A DNA stretch of 64,000 nucleotides from positions 62,001-126,000 of the forward strand of contig JADJNC010000067.1 in NCBI GenBank assembly GCA_016709335.1, in the 5' to 3' direction. The notes under the pieces are model-generated. The model was not told where the DNA came from. It was given only the letters and a program-made list of their open reading frames with translations, and did not search any database. This DNA comes from Candidatus Propionivibrio dominans. Its GTDB lineage: Bacteria; Pseudomonadota; Gammaproteobacteria; Burkholderiales; Rhodocyclaceae. The position numbers were made by a program, and so were the translations under genes. This document shows, one piece after another, positions 8,583 to 17,216 of the stretch; within the stretch, counting starts at the first letter, position 1, and every line of letters begins with the position of its first letter.

Positions 8583-8864
8583 ATGGAAACGAATACGATT
8601 TCGGCTTTTCTGAAGAAAGCAAGCGAAGACGAAGGTTTGCGCAAGGAACTGGTGGCGCTGGCCGGGCGTTACGGGATTGCCCTTGGTTCGGACGAACTGA
8701 GCGAGGCCGCGCTGGACCAGGTAGCTGGCGGGCTGCTGCCGGCCGTCAACCTGAGCAGCCCGAAGCTGCAAACGACTCTGCTCTCGCCTGGCGCCACCCT
8801 CAGCTTCGAAGGCATAAAGGGGACCATCGGCGGGAGATACAAGCTCGGTGACGGTTCCGTCTGA
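8583..8864 (+). CDS. Nif11-type leader peptide, putative RiPP precursor 1
   Basis: A 93-residue peptide. Residues 1-50 (METNTISAFLKKASEDEGLRK to VAGG) look like the Nif11-related leader: a short helical region, a second helix with SDELSEAALDQV, and a double-glycine cleavage motif at residues 49-50. The remaining 43 residues would be the core; they contain no cysteine, several Ser and Thr, and the motif LSSPKLQTTL. In established Nif11-leader systems the leader guides modifying enzymes and is cut at Gly-Gly by a C39-type peptidase during export. No lanthionine, radical SAM or cyclodehydratase enzyme, nor an exporter, is encoded nearby. The leader is almost identical to that of the next gene. 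Confidence 0.75.
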   Translation: METNTISAFLKKASEDEGLRKELVALAGRYGIALGSDELSEAALDQVAGGLLPAVNLSSPKLQTTLLSPGATLSFEGIKGTIGGRYKLGDGSV

Positions 8865-9183
8865 GTCGGTCGGGTTCCCGGTGACACGGTATTGCGGTGC
8901 ACGACGGGTGCAACTCATCAACAATGCCTGCCGGTCCATCCTTATCAGGGTACTGTTGATTTTTGCAGTATTGAAGCACGGGTAACGTCCCAGCAGGGAT
9001 AGCAACACCGGTTGTGCGCGGGTGACTTGTGCCTCGACACCGCAGGCGGTGCCTTGAAAGTAATTCGCGCGGAATTTATGTGAATCCTGATGCTGGCTGG
9101 TGCTACTTCGGCGCTTTTCGGCATCACCCGGCTCCAGTGAAGTTGTTGGTATGTCGGATTGCCTGTTCTCATGAATCACCGGG

Positions 9184-9199
9184 TGTGATACAGGTCACA
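9184..9199 (+). promoter_or_regulatory. CRP/Vfr-like binding site upstream of peptide gene 2
   Basis: TGTGATACAGGTCACA again matches TGTGA-N6-TCACA exactly. It has the same distance to the promoter as in copy 1. Confidence 0.65.
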
Positions 9200-9221
9200 G
9201 CTTTGTTGCGTAACAGTTCGC

Positions 9222-9250
9222 TTGTCCATGTCCTCGCAGCGCCCTATCAT
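9222..9250 (+). promoter_or_regulatory. predicted sigma-70 promoter of peptide gene 2
   Basis: TTGTCC (9222-9227) and TATCAT (9245-9250) are separated by 17 bases, as in copy 1. Confidence 0.5.
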
Positions 9251-9288
9251 GGCCTTACCGTTTAACCCGAACACCAAGGAGTTGAAAG

Positions 9289-9582
9289 ATGGAAACGAAT
9301 ACGATATTGGCATTCCTGAAGAAGGCAAGCGAAGACGAAGGTCTGCGCAAGGAGCTGGTGGCGCTGGCCGGGCGTTACGGAGTTCAACTCGGCTCGGATG
9401 AGCTGAGCGAGGCTGCCCTTGACCAGGTGGCCGGCGGCCTGTGGCAGGGCTTTGACCTGAGTACCCCGAAGCTGCAAACATCCCTGAAATCGAGCTTGCT
9501 CGGCGGTCAGCGAGACGACAAGATTATCGACGTCAAGGGATTTGTCGGTAACGTTGCCAAGCTTGGCGACGGCTCAGTCTGA
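9289..9582 (+). CDS. Nif11-type leader peptide, putative RiPP precursor 2
   Basis: A 97-residue paralogue of the gene at 8583. The 50-residue leader differs at only three positions (7, 32, 33) and ends in the same VAGG motif. The 47-residue core begins LWQGFDLSTPKLQTSLK and is largely different, sharing only L(S/T)(S/T)PKLQT(T/S)L and the terminal KLGDGSV with copy 1. A conserved leader with a divergent core is typical of precursor-peptide families. It again lacks cysteine. The ribosome site is AAGGAG, about eight bases upstream. A methyltransferase gene converges on it 42 bases downstream. Confidence 0.75.
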   Translation: METNTILAFLKKASEDEGLRKELVALAGRYGVQLGSDELSEAALDQVAGGLWQGFDLSTPKLQTSLKSSLLGGQRDDKIIDVKGFVGNVAKLGDGSV

Positions 9583-9624
9583 GTTTTTCGGTGTCGCGGC
9601 CTCCCTGACGCTCCAAACCGCATT

Positions 9625-11226
9625 TCATTGTTTCAGCAAGGCATGCCGGGCCATGTGACCAAGGATCACGTCCAGCAACTCCGCACTCAGCCCCGGGCAT
9701 CGCTCCAGCAGCTCACGACGGTCCCGTGTGCCGTCCAGCAGGCATAGTAATTCCCGCTGCGTCGCGTCAAGTTCGATGGTGTCGTGCCGCAGGCTGGTCA
9801 CGCGCGCGCCAGTTCGCGCCTGCTCGCGGGCAAGGGGGCTGGCACGCGGCATCTTGCCCACCTCGGTGGCAAACGCGATGTCCAGTGTGTGCAAGCTCAG
9901 CAGGCTGCCGCGATGGAGCCTGAGCAGCGCCTCCGCCAGCGGCACCGGGTCGTCTTCGCGATAGCACGCCGGCCAGGCGCCCGCAAGCATCTCCCGAACT
10001 TCGTTCTGTAACGCGGCAAAGCTCAGCATGCCCGGTGCCCGTCGTCGCAGGGCGACGAGCATGGCCTTGATCAGCGGATCGGTACTGGAGGCGGCGTACC
10101 CGTCTGCCGTGCGAAAGTTCTCCTCTACGATTTCCCTTACCCGCGGCTGCTCCGAAACCGGCGTGGCGCGCGCCCGGGCCAGCAGAGGCTGAACGGTTTC
10201 CAGCGGAGTGCGCTCACGCGGCGCAGCGGCGGCTCGGCAAAGTAAAGTGCGGTGGAAGGCGCGACCTAGGAAGCAGTCGAAGTACTGGTCCTGCGTCAGA
10301 GGGTCGTCGGCGAGTCCGGCCACCGCCGTTCCGAGATCGCCCGGCAGGTCACTGAACTGGGGTACAGGGAGCGCATCGCCCAGGTACTCCAAACTGTGCC
10401 GCCGTGCCCGGGCGACGAACTCCGTCAGATAGAGTGGCTCGTTGACCGGATCCAGGTGCTCATGGGCGATGTAGCTGTCCAGCGAGTCCGCCAGAATGCG
10501 TGCCTCGTCGCCAAGCGCTCCGGCATACCAGCCGCCGGGGGGCTGGGCATGGCGTGCGAGCACCTGCATGAATTCCCGCGCCCGGGCGACCTGCAGCACC
10601 AGATCGGGCGTGTCGCGAACGTGCCAGCGCAACAGGTCCCGAACCATGCTGCGCATGTGCCAGCCGGGATAAGTGTTGTAGCTCACGTAGGCCACGCCAT
10701 TGGGCGCCAGACTGTGGGCGCAGATTGAAAGGATGGCCTCCTGCACGTCCGCCGGAACGTGCGAATAGACGCCGTGACAGACGATGTAGTCGAACTCGCC
10801 CAGTGTCCCGGCAAGCGAGCGCAGGTCGGCCGCAGCGAAATGCACCTGCTCCAGTCCCAGGGTTTTGGCGAGGGACACTGCCGAGTCGATTTGTGCGGTG
10901 GACAGGTCGATGCCCGTGTAGCGTCCCCCGGGGATGGCGACGGCCAGGGCGATCAGGTTGACGCCGGTCGAACATCCCAGTTCGAGCACTCGCGCCGTGG
11001 CCACCGGAGGTGCCTCGAGACCGCGCAGGCGCGCGGCGGTCGCCAGGCAGTCGGGGTGGGTGGTGTAGCGCGGCATGTTGTCGTAGGGCAGCTCGTCGTA
11101 GCTTTTGCGCAGGGCGTCGGTGAGCGTGTCGGAGGATGGCGTGGGGGCGTTGTTCAGCATGGGGGTGTGGGAGTGTGGGGGGTCGGGTGTCAGGGTCTGC
11201 TTCGAATTGCAGTCGGGATGCCTCAC
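9625..11226 (-). CDS. class I SAM methyltransferase with regulatory domain (PKMT-like)
   Basis: A protein of up to 533 residues. The N-terminal half is a Rossmann methyltransferase with motif [17 protein letters not shown], an acidic motif in YTGIDLS, and ADLRSLAG; the following region (YNTYPGWHMRSMVRDLLRWH) and the C-terminal part resemble the methyltransferase regulatory domain and winged-helix-like domain of protein-lysine methyltransferases such as the rickettsial enzymes. The start is uncertain: GTG 11226 or ATG 11160 (MLNNAPTPSSDT); neither has a good ribosome site. It is convergent with the Nif11-type peptide genes. Modification of those peptides, or of a surface protein, is possible but not shown. 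Confidence 0.78.
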   Translation of the reverse strand: MRHPDCNSKQTLTPDPPHSHTPMLNNAPTPSSDTLTDALRKSYDELPYDNMPRYTTHPDCLATAARLRGLEAPPVATARVLELGCSTGVNLIALAVAIPGGRYTGIDLSTAQIDSAVSLAKTLGLEQVHFAAADLRSLAGTLGEFDYIVCHGVYSHVPADVQEAILSICAHSLAPNGVAYVSYNTYPGWHMRSMVRDLLRWHVRDTPDLVLQVARAREFMQVLARHAQPPGGWYAGALGDEARILADSLDSYIAHEHLDPVNEPLYLTEFVARARRHSLEYLGDALPVPQFSDLPGDLGTAVAGLADDPLTQDQYFDCFLGRAFHRTLLCRAAAAPRERTPLETVQPLLARARATPVSEQPRVREIVEENFRTADGYAASSTDPLIKAMLVALRRRAPGMLSFAALQNEVREMLAGAWPACYREDDPVPLAEALLRLHRGSLLSLHTLDIAFATEVGKMPRASPLAREQARTGARVTSLRHDTIELDATQRELLCLLDGTRDRRELLERCPGLSAELLDVILGHMARHALLKQ

Positions 11227-11482
11227 GACAGGAAATAATACAGATAAAGGGCGGGAAACGCAGCTTCAGTCCAGGGACGCTTGCGGCAACAGAACGGGTG
11301 CACTCGAATGGCTGGTGACTTTTTTCATAGGGACCGAGAGTCCGTGGAAATAATTACTGCCTGATTTCCACGCTTGTCACCCCGGCGCACTCCATGGCCC
11401 AAGGCCACGTCGGGAGTGTTTGAGCCCCAGGCCCTGTCACCTTCGGGGCAGAAGCCTGGGCCCAGCTTGTTTATTTGATTGT

Positions 11483-11559
11483 ATTAATGGATATCAGAGA
11501 AAGGTACTGGATTCCGGCGTTCGCCGGAATGACGGCCTGGGAGGTGTATATCCATTAAT
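11483..11559. repeat. 77-bp element with 12-bp terminal inverted repeats around a palindrome
   Basis: ATTAATGGATAT (11483-11494) and ATATCCATTAAT (11548-11559) are perfect inverted repeats. Between them lies ATTCCGGCG-TT-CGCCGGAAT (11511-11530), a REP-like palindrome. The rest of 11227-11636 holds a CCCAGG/CCTGGG hairpin near 11427-11462 and no gene that I can support. Confidence 0.6.
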
Positions 11560-11636
11560 TCACAGCCTCAGACTGCTCATTGACATCAGGTCATGCCTTC
11601 GAAAAAGAAGGACGGGAAAGCCATACGCTCAGCGCG

Positions 11637-12020
11637 TCATTTTTTCTGGATCAGTTCGATCTTGTAGCCGTCTGGGTCTTCGACAAAAGCGATGACCGTG
11701 CTGCCGTGCTTCATCGGCCCGGCCTCGCGCGTGACCTTGCCGCCCCTGGCCTTGATCTGCGCGCACGCCGCGTAGGCATCGTCTACGGCCAGAGCCACGT
11801 GCCCGAAGGCGTTGCCCAACTCGTAGGATGCGGTATCCCAGTTGTGCGTGAGTTCGAGTACCGCGCCCTCGCTTTCCTCGCAGTAACCGACAAAGGCCAG
11901 CGTAAAGCGGCCCTCGGGGTAATCCTGGCGGCGCAGCAGGCGCATGCCAAGTACTTCGGTGTAAAAAGCCAGCGAACGTTCAAGGTTGCCGACGCGGATC
12001 ATGGTGTGCAGGACTCTCAT
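11637..12020 (-). CDS. gloA: lactoylglutathione lyase (glyoxalase I)
   Basis: A 127-residue glyoxalase I that isomerises the methylglyoxal-glutathione hemithioacetal to S-lactoylglutathione in the cytoplasm. The metal ligands are in place: His in RVLHTMIRV, Glu in AVLELTHNW, His in [10 protein letters not shown] and Glu in YKIELIQ. The length and the segment [28 protein letters not shown] (read in parts) match proteobacterial GloA. ATG 12020 is preferred, with a GGGGGA ribosome-like sequence upstream. The gene stands alone. Confidence 0.94.
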   Translation of the reverse strand: MRVLHTMIRVGNLERSLAFYTEVLGMRLLRRQDYPEGRFTLAFVGYCEESEGAVLELTHNWDTASYELGNAFGHVALAVDDAYAACAQIKARGGKVTREAGPMKHGSTVIAFVEDPDGYKIELIQKK

Positions 12021-12220
12021 GAAATTCCCCCAGGGTGGTTTGAACACGGTGCGAAGCAGGCTGGAAACGGGAGCACTTGCGCTCCAGAGTGTCCGCCGAC
12101 GGGTCGATTCTATCGCGTTTAATTCCGGCGCCGCCCGAAATCACGCCGATCGGTTTGCGCAAGCGCGATCTGGGCATCATGATTTATACTGGATTCCCTT
12201 TCCTGTTGAATGAGGCAATC

Positions 12221-13417
12221 ATGTCTACTCGCATCGCCGCCGCCCTGGCAACCGTTCTCGCCCTTCCCGCCATGACTGCGCTGGCGCAGACGAAAGCACC
12301 CGTCGCCCAGTTCTGGATGGACGTCGCCACCAACAGTATGTCGATTCCCGGCATGGGCGACATGGAATCCGGTGAGGGCGCCATGTTCGGTGGCATGTTC
12401 GGCGGAACCAAAATGGGTGGTGGGGCGCCGGGGCAATGGCTGGACACGGCGCTCTACACCCGCCTCAAGGCCAGTGGCACTGAGGGCACGCATGCCATTC
12501 CGCCCGCACTGCGCATGGGCAACAGCCTACCCTTGATTCCGGTCGCCGGCGGGCGCTCCGCTGAAGAGCGCGAAGGCAGCGCGGAAAAGCCGAAAGGAAA
12601 ACTGGTGTTTTACTGGGGTTGCAGCGACAAGGTACGTCCCGGCCAGCCGCGGGTGGTCGATTTTTCCCGATCCAGCCCCGATGAATGGTCGCGCTTCATG
12701 ACCGGCCGTTTCGCTCCCGACCGCGGTGCCAAGGCCGTTCCGGGGCGATCGGTGTGGCCGAACGAGCGCGATCGTCAGCGCGTTCCGAACGGCGCGTCGC
12801 TTGAGGGCGAGCACGCGGTCAGCGGCGAAGGCGTTCCGGCGGGGCTGCGCTTCAGCTTGCGCGATGCCTATGACTTCATGCCCAGAATCAGGATGAGCAC
12901 GAGCGGCGACGCCAAGGCCTCGGTCAACGTCAGTTGGCAATCGATCAATGCGGCACAGGGTTACTTCCTTTCCGCGATGGGCGCTCGCGGCGAGGAGGAA
13001 ATGATCGTCTGGAGCTCCAGCGAGCAGCCCGATCCGGGCTGGGGCCTGATCGACTATGTGCCGCCGGCGCAGGTCAGGAAGCTGATCGGCGAGAAGGTCG
13101 TGCTGGCGCCGAACATTCAGAATTGCGCCATTCCGTCCGGCATCTTCGGCGCCGTCGAGGGCGCCATGGTGCGCATGATCGCCTACGGGCCGGAACTCGA
13201 TCTGGCGCATCCACCGCGCCCGGCCAATCCAAAAGCGCCCTGGGACCCGGAATGGGCCGTGCGCGTACGCATCAAGTCGACCGGGATGACCGTCCTCGGC
13301 ATGGACGAGCAGGGCGGTGGGCGCCGCTCTTCGGGCAGGAGCCAGGATGCCTCACCGTCGCAGGAAATACCCGGCATGGGTGTCGGTGGTGTGCTGAAGG
13401 GGATCTTCGGTCTTTAA
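12221..13417 (+). CDS. exported protein of unknown function
   Basis: A 398-residue protein with a clear signal peptide (MSTRIAAALATVLALPAMTALAQ). The mature part has a Met/Gly-rich segment (GMGDMESGEGAMFGGMFGG, about 48-66), then KLVFYWGCSDKVRPGQP, a two-strand-like region SVNVSWQSINAAQGYFLSAM, and VVLAPNIQNCAIPSGIF. No domain with a known function is recognised; the Ser/Trp strand patterns suggest beta sandwiches. ATG 12221 has a GAGG ribosome site six bases upstream and directly precedes the signal peptide. It is a single gene between gloA and hemA. Confidence 0.7.
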   Translation: MSTRIAAALATVLALPAMTALAQTKAPVAQFWMDVATNSMSIPGMGDMESGEGAMFGGMFGGTKMGGGAPGQWLDTALYTRLKASGTEGTHAIPPALRMGNSLPLIPVAGGRSAEEREGSAEKPKGKLVFYWGCSDKVRPGQPRVVDFSRSSPDEWSRFMTGRFAPDRGAKAVPGRSVWPNERDRQRVPNGASLEGEHAVSGEGVPAGLRFSLRDAYDFMPRIRMSTSGDAKASVNVSWQSINAAQGYFLSAMGARGEEEMIVWSSSEQPDPGWGLIDYVPPAQVRKLIGEKVVLAPNIQNCAIPSGIFGAVEGAMVRMIAYGPELDLAHPPRPANPKAPWDPEWAVRVRIKSTGMTVLGMDEQGGGRRSSGRSQDASPSQEIPGMGVGGVLKGIFGL

Positions 13418-13477
13418 GCGGTCACGGCTGCAAGTTGGCCGGTTAGTCTGTCAGCATGAAACGCACGGCAAGTCAGG

Positions 13478-13513
13478 CCTGCACAAGCCGGCCCGCTTTC
13501 CGGCCCATGCAGG
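13478..13513. repeat. symmetrical interrupted stem-loop upstream of hemA
   Basis: CCTGCA-CAA-GCCGG, an 8-base loop, then CCGGC-CCA-TGCAGG form two stacked stems (6 and 5 bp) with symmetrical 3-base internal loops. It may end the upstream transcript, but there is no T-run. Confidence 0.4.
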
Positions 13514-13574
13514 AAAGGAGTTAACCACGACGAACGGAGCGGATCGGAGTGATAAAGGGCGGCAGAGGGGCGGG

Positions 13575-13583
13575 TGCTATAAT
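13575..13583 (+). promoter_or_regulatory. extended -10 promoter element for hemA
   Basis: TGCTATAAT is a perfect extended -10 box. The transcript would start near 13590, about 50 bases before the hemA ATG. No matching -35 box is seen, as is usual for extended -10 promoters. Confidence 0.5.
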
Positions 13584-13641
13584 CGCCTGCTGACTTTGGC
13601 ACCCTTCCGGCTGAACAGTAAACCCCAGACCTGTACATTCC

Positions 13642-14904
13642 ATGGCTCTTTTTACTCTCGGCATCAATCATCGCATGGCGCCGCTCGCAGTTCGCGAGCA
13701 GGTGGCTTTTCATGCCGAAGAGTTGCGCCGGGCGCTGACCGACCTGACGAGCGGCGGACGGGTTCATGAGGCGGCGATCCTGTCGACCTGCAACCGGACC
13801 GAGCTTTACTGCCAGGCCGATGCGCCGCAGGGTGCCCTGCAGTGGCTTGAGCACTATCGCCGAGTACCGCACCATGCGATCGAGCCTTATCTCTATACCC
13901 ACCCGGATCGCGAGGCAGTGCGCCACGTCTTTCGCGTCGCCAGCGGGCTCGATTCGATGGTGCTCGGTGAGCCGCAGATCCTTGGCCAGATGAAGGAAGC
14001 GGTGCGCATTGCCAGGGAAGCGGGGACGCTTGGCGCGACCTTGAACAAGCTCTTCCAGAACTCCTTCGCGGTGGCCAAGGATGTGCGTTCGACCACCGCC
14101 ATCGGCACCAACATCGTGTCCATGGCCGCAGCGGCGGTGCGGCTGGCGGAGCGCATCTTCGAGCACATCGCCGGGCAGCGCGTGCTGTTTATCGGCGCCG
14201 GCGAGATGATCGAGCTGTGCGCCACCCACTTCGCTGCGCAGCAGCCGAAACAGATCGTTATCGCCAACCGGACGATTGATCGCGGCCGCGGACTCGCCGA
14301 TCGTTTCGGAGCGACGGCGATCCGTCTTGAAGATGTCGGTGAACGCCTGGCCGAATTCGATATCGTCGTTTCCTGCACTGCCAGCCAGTTGCCGATCATC
14401 GGTCTGGGGCTGGTCGAGCGTGCCATCCGGGCGCGCCGTCACCGCCCGATCTTCATGGTCGATCTGGCCGTGCCGCGCGACGTTGAAGTCGAAGTCGGCG
14501 AACTGGACGACGTCTTTCTTTACACCGTTGATGATCTCGCGCAGGTCGTCGAGTCCGGCCTGGAGTCGAGGCAGTCGGCGGTGCTCGATGCCGAGGCGAT
14601 CGTTGCCGCGCGTGTCGACCGCTTTCTGCTCTGGCTGCAAACGCGCGAAACGGTGCCGGTGATCCGTTCGCTGCGCGATACCGCCGAACGCACCCGTCGC
14701 CACGAAATGGAGCATGCGCTCAAGCTGCTGGCCAAGGGAGAAGATCCGGCTACTGTGCTTGATCAATTGTCGCACCGGCTGACCAACAAGTTCCTGCATT
14801 CGCCGACGCAGGCCCTGAATCAGGCCGAGGGTGACCGCAGCGAATTGCAGGCGCTGGCGACGCGCCTGTTTCACCTGCATCCCGACGCCCACTCCGGCGA
14901 GTAG
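13642..14904 (+). CDS. hemA: glutamyl-tRNA reductase
   Basis: A 420-residue enzyme that reduces glutamyl-tRNA to glutamate-1-semialdehyde, the first committed step of C5 tetrapyrrole synthesis. The catalytic cysteine is Cys50 in [12 protein letters not shown]. The NADPH-binding fold shows [12 protein letters not shown], and the C-terminal dimerisation helices are complete. The start [19 protein letters not shown] is family-typical. prfA follows 20 bases downstream, the order hemA-prfA-prmC found in many proteobacteria. Confidence 0.97.
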   Translation: MALFTLGINHRMAPLAVREQVAFHAEELRRALTDLTSGGRVHEAAILSTCNRTELYCQADAPQGALQWLEHYRRVPHHAIEPYLYTHPDREAVRHVFRVASGLDSMVLGEPQILGQMKEAVRIAREAGTLGATLNKLFQNSFAVAKDVRSTTAIGTNIVSMAAAAVRLAERIFEHIAGQRVLFIGAGEMIELCATHFAAQQPKQIVIANRTIDRGRGLADRFGATAIRLEDVGERLAEFDIVVSCTASQLPIIGLGLVERAIRARRHRPIFMVDLAVPRDVEVEVGELDDVFLYTVDDLAQVVESGLESRQSAVLDAEAIVAARVDRFLLWLQTRETVPVIRSLRDTAERTRRHEMEHALKLLAKGEDPATVLDQLSHRLTNKFLHSPTQALNQAEGDRSELQALATRLFHLHPDAHSGE

Positions 14905-14924
14905 ATCAATCCTTTAGCCTTCTC

Positions 14925-16007
14925 ATGAAACAAAGCATTCGCGACAAACTCGAGAATCTTGCCGGGCGCCTGGACGAACTGGATCGCATACTGGCCAGCG
15001 GCGAGGCGACGCGCGACATGGATCAGTACCGCAAGCTGACGCGCGAACACGCCGAGCTGGGCCCGGTTGTCGCGCTCTACCAGACCTGGTGTCTGACCGA
15101 GGCCGATCTGCAGTCGGCACTGGAAATGATGGCCGATCCGGATATGAAGGAGCTGGCCGAAGCGGAGATGAAATCCGCCAGGGAGCGTCTGCCCGGGATC
15201 GAGATCGAGTTGCAGAAGCGTCTATTGCCTAAGGATATCGACGACGAGCGCAATGTGTTCCTGGAAATACGTGCGGGAACGGGCGGTGACGAGTCGGCGC
15301 TGTTCGCCGGCAATCTTTTCCGCATGTATACGCGCTTTGCCGAACGACAGCACTGGCAGGTCGAGGTGGTTTCGGCGAATGATTCGGAAGTCGGTGGTTA
15401 CAAGGAAGTGATCGCTCGCATTGTCGGCAACGGCGTGTATGCAAAGCTCAAGTTCGAGTCGGGCGGGCACCGTGTGCAGCGCGTGCCGGAAACCGAAGCG
15501 CAGGGACGCATCCACACCTCGGCGTGTACCGTCGCCGTGATGCCGGAAGCCGACGAGCTGGCAGACGTGCATATCAACCCGGCGGAAATCCGCATCGACA
15601 CCTTCCGCGCTTCGGGCGCCGGTGGTCAGCATATCAACAAGACCGATTCGGCGGTGCGCATTGTCCATTTGCCGACCGGCATCGTCGTTGAATGCCAGGA
15701 CGGACGTTCGCAGCACAAGAACAAGGCGCAGGCCATGTCGGTGCTGGTGGCGCGCATCAGGGACGCACAGCAGCGCGAGCAGAACGCAAAAATTGCTTCG
15801 ACCCGCAAGAGCCTGATCGGCAGTGGCGACCGCTCCGAGCGTATCCGCACCTACAACTTTCCGCAGGGGCGGGTGACCGACCATCGCATCAATCTGACGC
15901 TGTACAAGATCGACTCGATCATGGACGGCGATCTCGACGAACTGGTCGGCGCGCTGGCCAACGAACATCAGGCCGAACTACTCGCTGCCCTGGCGGACCC
16001 GGAGTAA
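14925..16007 (+). CDS. prfA: peptide chain release factor 1
   Basis: A 360-residue class I release factor that recognises UAA and UAG and triggers peptidyl-tRNA hydrolysis on the ribosome. The catalytic GGQ is at residues 233-235 ([13 protein letters not shown]), and the tripeptide P-E-T at 188-190 occupies the RF1 stop-codon recognition position. The Gln of GGQ is the target of PrmC, whose gene follows four bases downstream; co-transcription is expected. Confidence 0.97.
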   Translation: MKQSIRDKLENLAGRLDELDRILASGEATRDMDQYRKLTREHAELGPVVALYQTWCLTEADLQSALEMMADPDMKELAEAEMKSARERLPGIEIELQKRLLPKDIDDERNVFLEIRAGTGGDESALFAGNLFRMYTRFAERQHWQVEVVSANDSEVGGYKEVIARIVGNGVYAKLKFESGGHRVQRVPETEAQGRIHTSACTVAVMPEADELADVHINPAEIRIDTFRASGAGGQHINKTDSAVRIVHLPTGIVVECQDGRSQHKNKAQAMSVLVARIRDAQQREQNAKIASTRKSLIGSGDRSERIRTYNFPQGRVTDHRINLTLYKIDSIMDGDLDELVGALANEHQAELLAALADPE

Positions 16008-16011
16008 TCGG

Positions 16012-16854
16012 ATGGGCGGGACGGAGCAGATCGGCGCAGCCTGGCGCCGCGCCAGCCAGCGCATCGGCCGGCGGGATGCCAGGCGGCTGCTGGAACACGT
16101 CGGCGCCTGCACGCATGCCGACCTGATTGCGCATCCTGAACGTGAACTGTCGGCTGCGCAGTCCGTCCAGTTCGCTGATCTGCTCCTGCGTTGCGAGGCG
16201 GGCGAGCCGCTGGCTTACCTGCTCGGCAGCGCCTTTTTCAAGGGGCTTGAATTTGCCGTTTCGCCGGCGGTGCTGATTCCCAGGCCGGACACCGAAGTCC
16301 TGGTCGATGAGGCGCTGAAGCGGGCACAGGCCTTGACCGCGCCACGCATTGTCGATCTCGGCAGCGGATCAGGCATCATCGCCATTCTGCTGGCAAGACT
16401 CTGCCCTTCGGCCGCTGTGACCGCAGTTGAGTTGTCGGCGGCAGCGCTCGAATGTGCTCGCGTCAATGCGCGGCGGCACAGTGTGCAGATACGCTTCCTT
16501 GAAGGTGACTGGTTCGGACCGCTTGGTACAGAACGCTTTGACCTGATTGTCTCCAATCCGCCGTATGTGGCCGATGGCGATCCGCACTTGCAGCAGAACG
16601 GACTGCCGTTCGAGCCGCAGGATGCGCTGAGCGACGGGGTGCCCGGTGGCGACGGGTTGGCGTGCATTCGCACCCTGATTCAGGGCGCACGCAAACATTT
16701 GTTGCCCGGCGGCTGGCTATTGATTGAACACGGCTACGATCAGGCGGTCGAAGTACGGGATCTGCTGCGTGCGGCGGGTTTTGCCGAGACCGCTTCCTGG
16801 CGTGACGGTGCAGCGATTGAGCGGGTCAGTGGCGGGCGCCAGCCGATACGCTGA
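16012..16854 (+). CDS. prmC: release factor glutamine methyltransferase
   Basis: A 280-residue SAM-dependent enzyme that N5-methylates the GGQ glutamine of release factors. The N-terminal helical domain includes GEPLAYLLGSAFFKG, the SAM motif is IVDLGSGSGIIAILLA (about 113-128), and the active-site NPPY is at 182-185. It directly follows its substrate gene prfA. A monothiol glutaredoxin gene comes 38 bases later. Confidence 0.95.
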   Translation: MGGTEQIGAAWRRASQRIGRRDARRLLEHVGACTHADLIAHPERELSAAQSVQFADLLLRCEAGEPLAYLLGSAFFKGLEFAVSPAVLIPRPDTEVLVDEALKRAQALTAPRIVDLGSGSGIIAILLARLCPSAAVTAVELSAAALECARVNARRHSVQIRFLEGDWFGPLGTERFDLIVSNPPYVADGDPHLQQNGLPFEPQDALSDGVPGGDGLACIRTLIQGARKHLLPGGWLLIEHGYDQAVEVRDLLRAAGFAETASWRDGAAIERVSGGRQPIR

Positions 16855-16892
16855 TCAATGATTTTCTTCATCCAACCAAAAAGAGGTCTTCA

Positions 16893-17216
16893 ATGGACGT
16901 GCAGCAACTGATCAAGGAACAGGTCACCAGCAACCCGGTGGTGCTTTACATGAAGGGAACGCCGAAGGCGCCGATGTGTGGTTTTTCGGCTACGGTCGTG
17001 CAGATTCTGCAAGCCTGCAATCTGCCGCTTTTCTTCAGCGTCAATGTACTCGAGGATCAGGCGATCCGCGACGGAGTCAAGGTTTTCTCCAATTGGCCGA
17101 CGGTTCCACAACTCTACATTCGCGGCGAATTCGTCGGCGGCTGTGACATCATGCGCGAGATGTATCAAAGCGGCGAACTTCAGAAGTTGCTCGAAGGCAT
17201 CGCCGTACCCGACTGA
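16893..17216 (+). CDS. grxD: monothiol glutaredoxin (Grx4 family)
   Basis: A 107-residue glutaredoxin with the single-cysteine active site CGFS (residues 29-32), used in iron-sulfur cluster transfer more than in disulfide reduction. The KGTP segment before the active site and WPTVPQLYIRGEFVGGCDI for glutathione binding are standard. A GAGG ribosome site lies upstream. The last 37 bases overlap the convergent hydrolase gene. Confidence 0.95.
   Translation: MDVQQLIKEQVTSNPVVLYMKGTPKAPMCGFSATVVQILQACNLPLFFSVNVLEDQAIRDGVKVFSNWPTVPQLYIRGEFVGGCDIMREMYQSGELQKLLEGIAVPD

Larger units (their letters stand above)
8433..8864 (+). repeat. tandem duplication copy 1 (promoter plus peptide gene)
   Basis: This segment and 9141-9582 are copies with a 706-bp period measured start codon to start codon. 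Similarity begins just before GGTATGTCGGATT and runs through the CRP-like site, promoter, ribosome site and the leader-coding part of the gene. It falls away in the core-coding part and returns at the last codons (KLGDGSV). Confidence 0.8.
9141..9582 (+). repeat. tandem duplication copy 2 (promoter plus peptide gene)
   Basis: Second copy of the 8433-8864 unit. The non-coding 140 bases before the start codon are almost unchanged, while the core-coding part differs strongly. The intervening 8865-9140 shows no gene or recognisable element. Confidence 0.8.

Noticed and set aside
8865..9140. A third, decayed peptide gene between the two copies
   Set aside because: No leader-like coding pattern, CRP site or ribosome site is present between the copies.
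13414..14892. Minus-strand frame opposite hemA
   Set aside because: It is a complete antisense shadow of hemA without start signal or domain.
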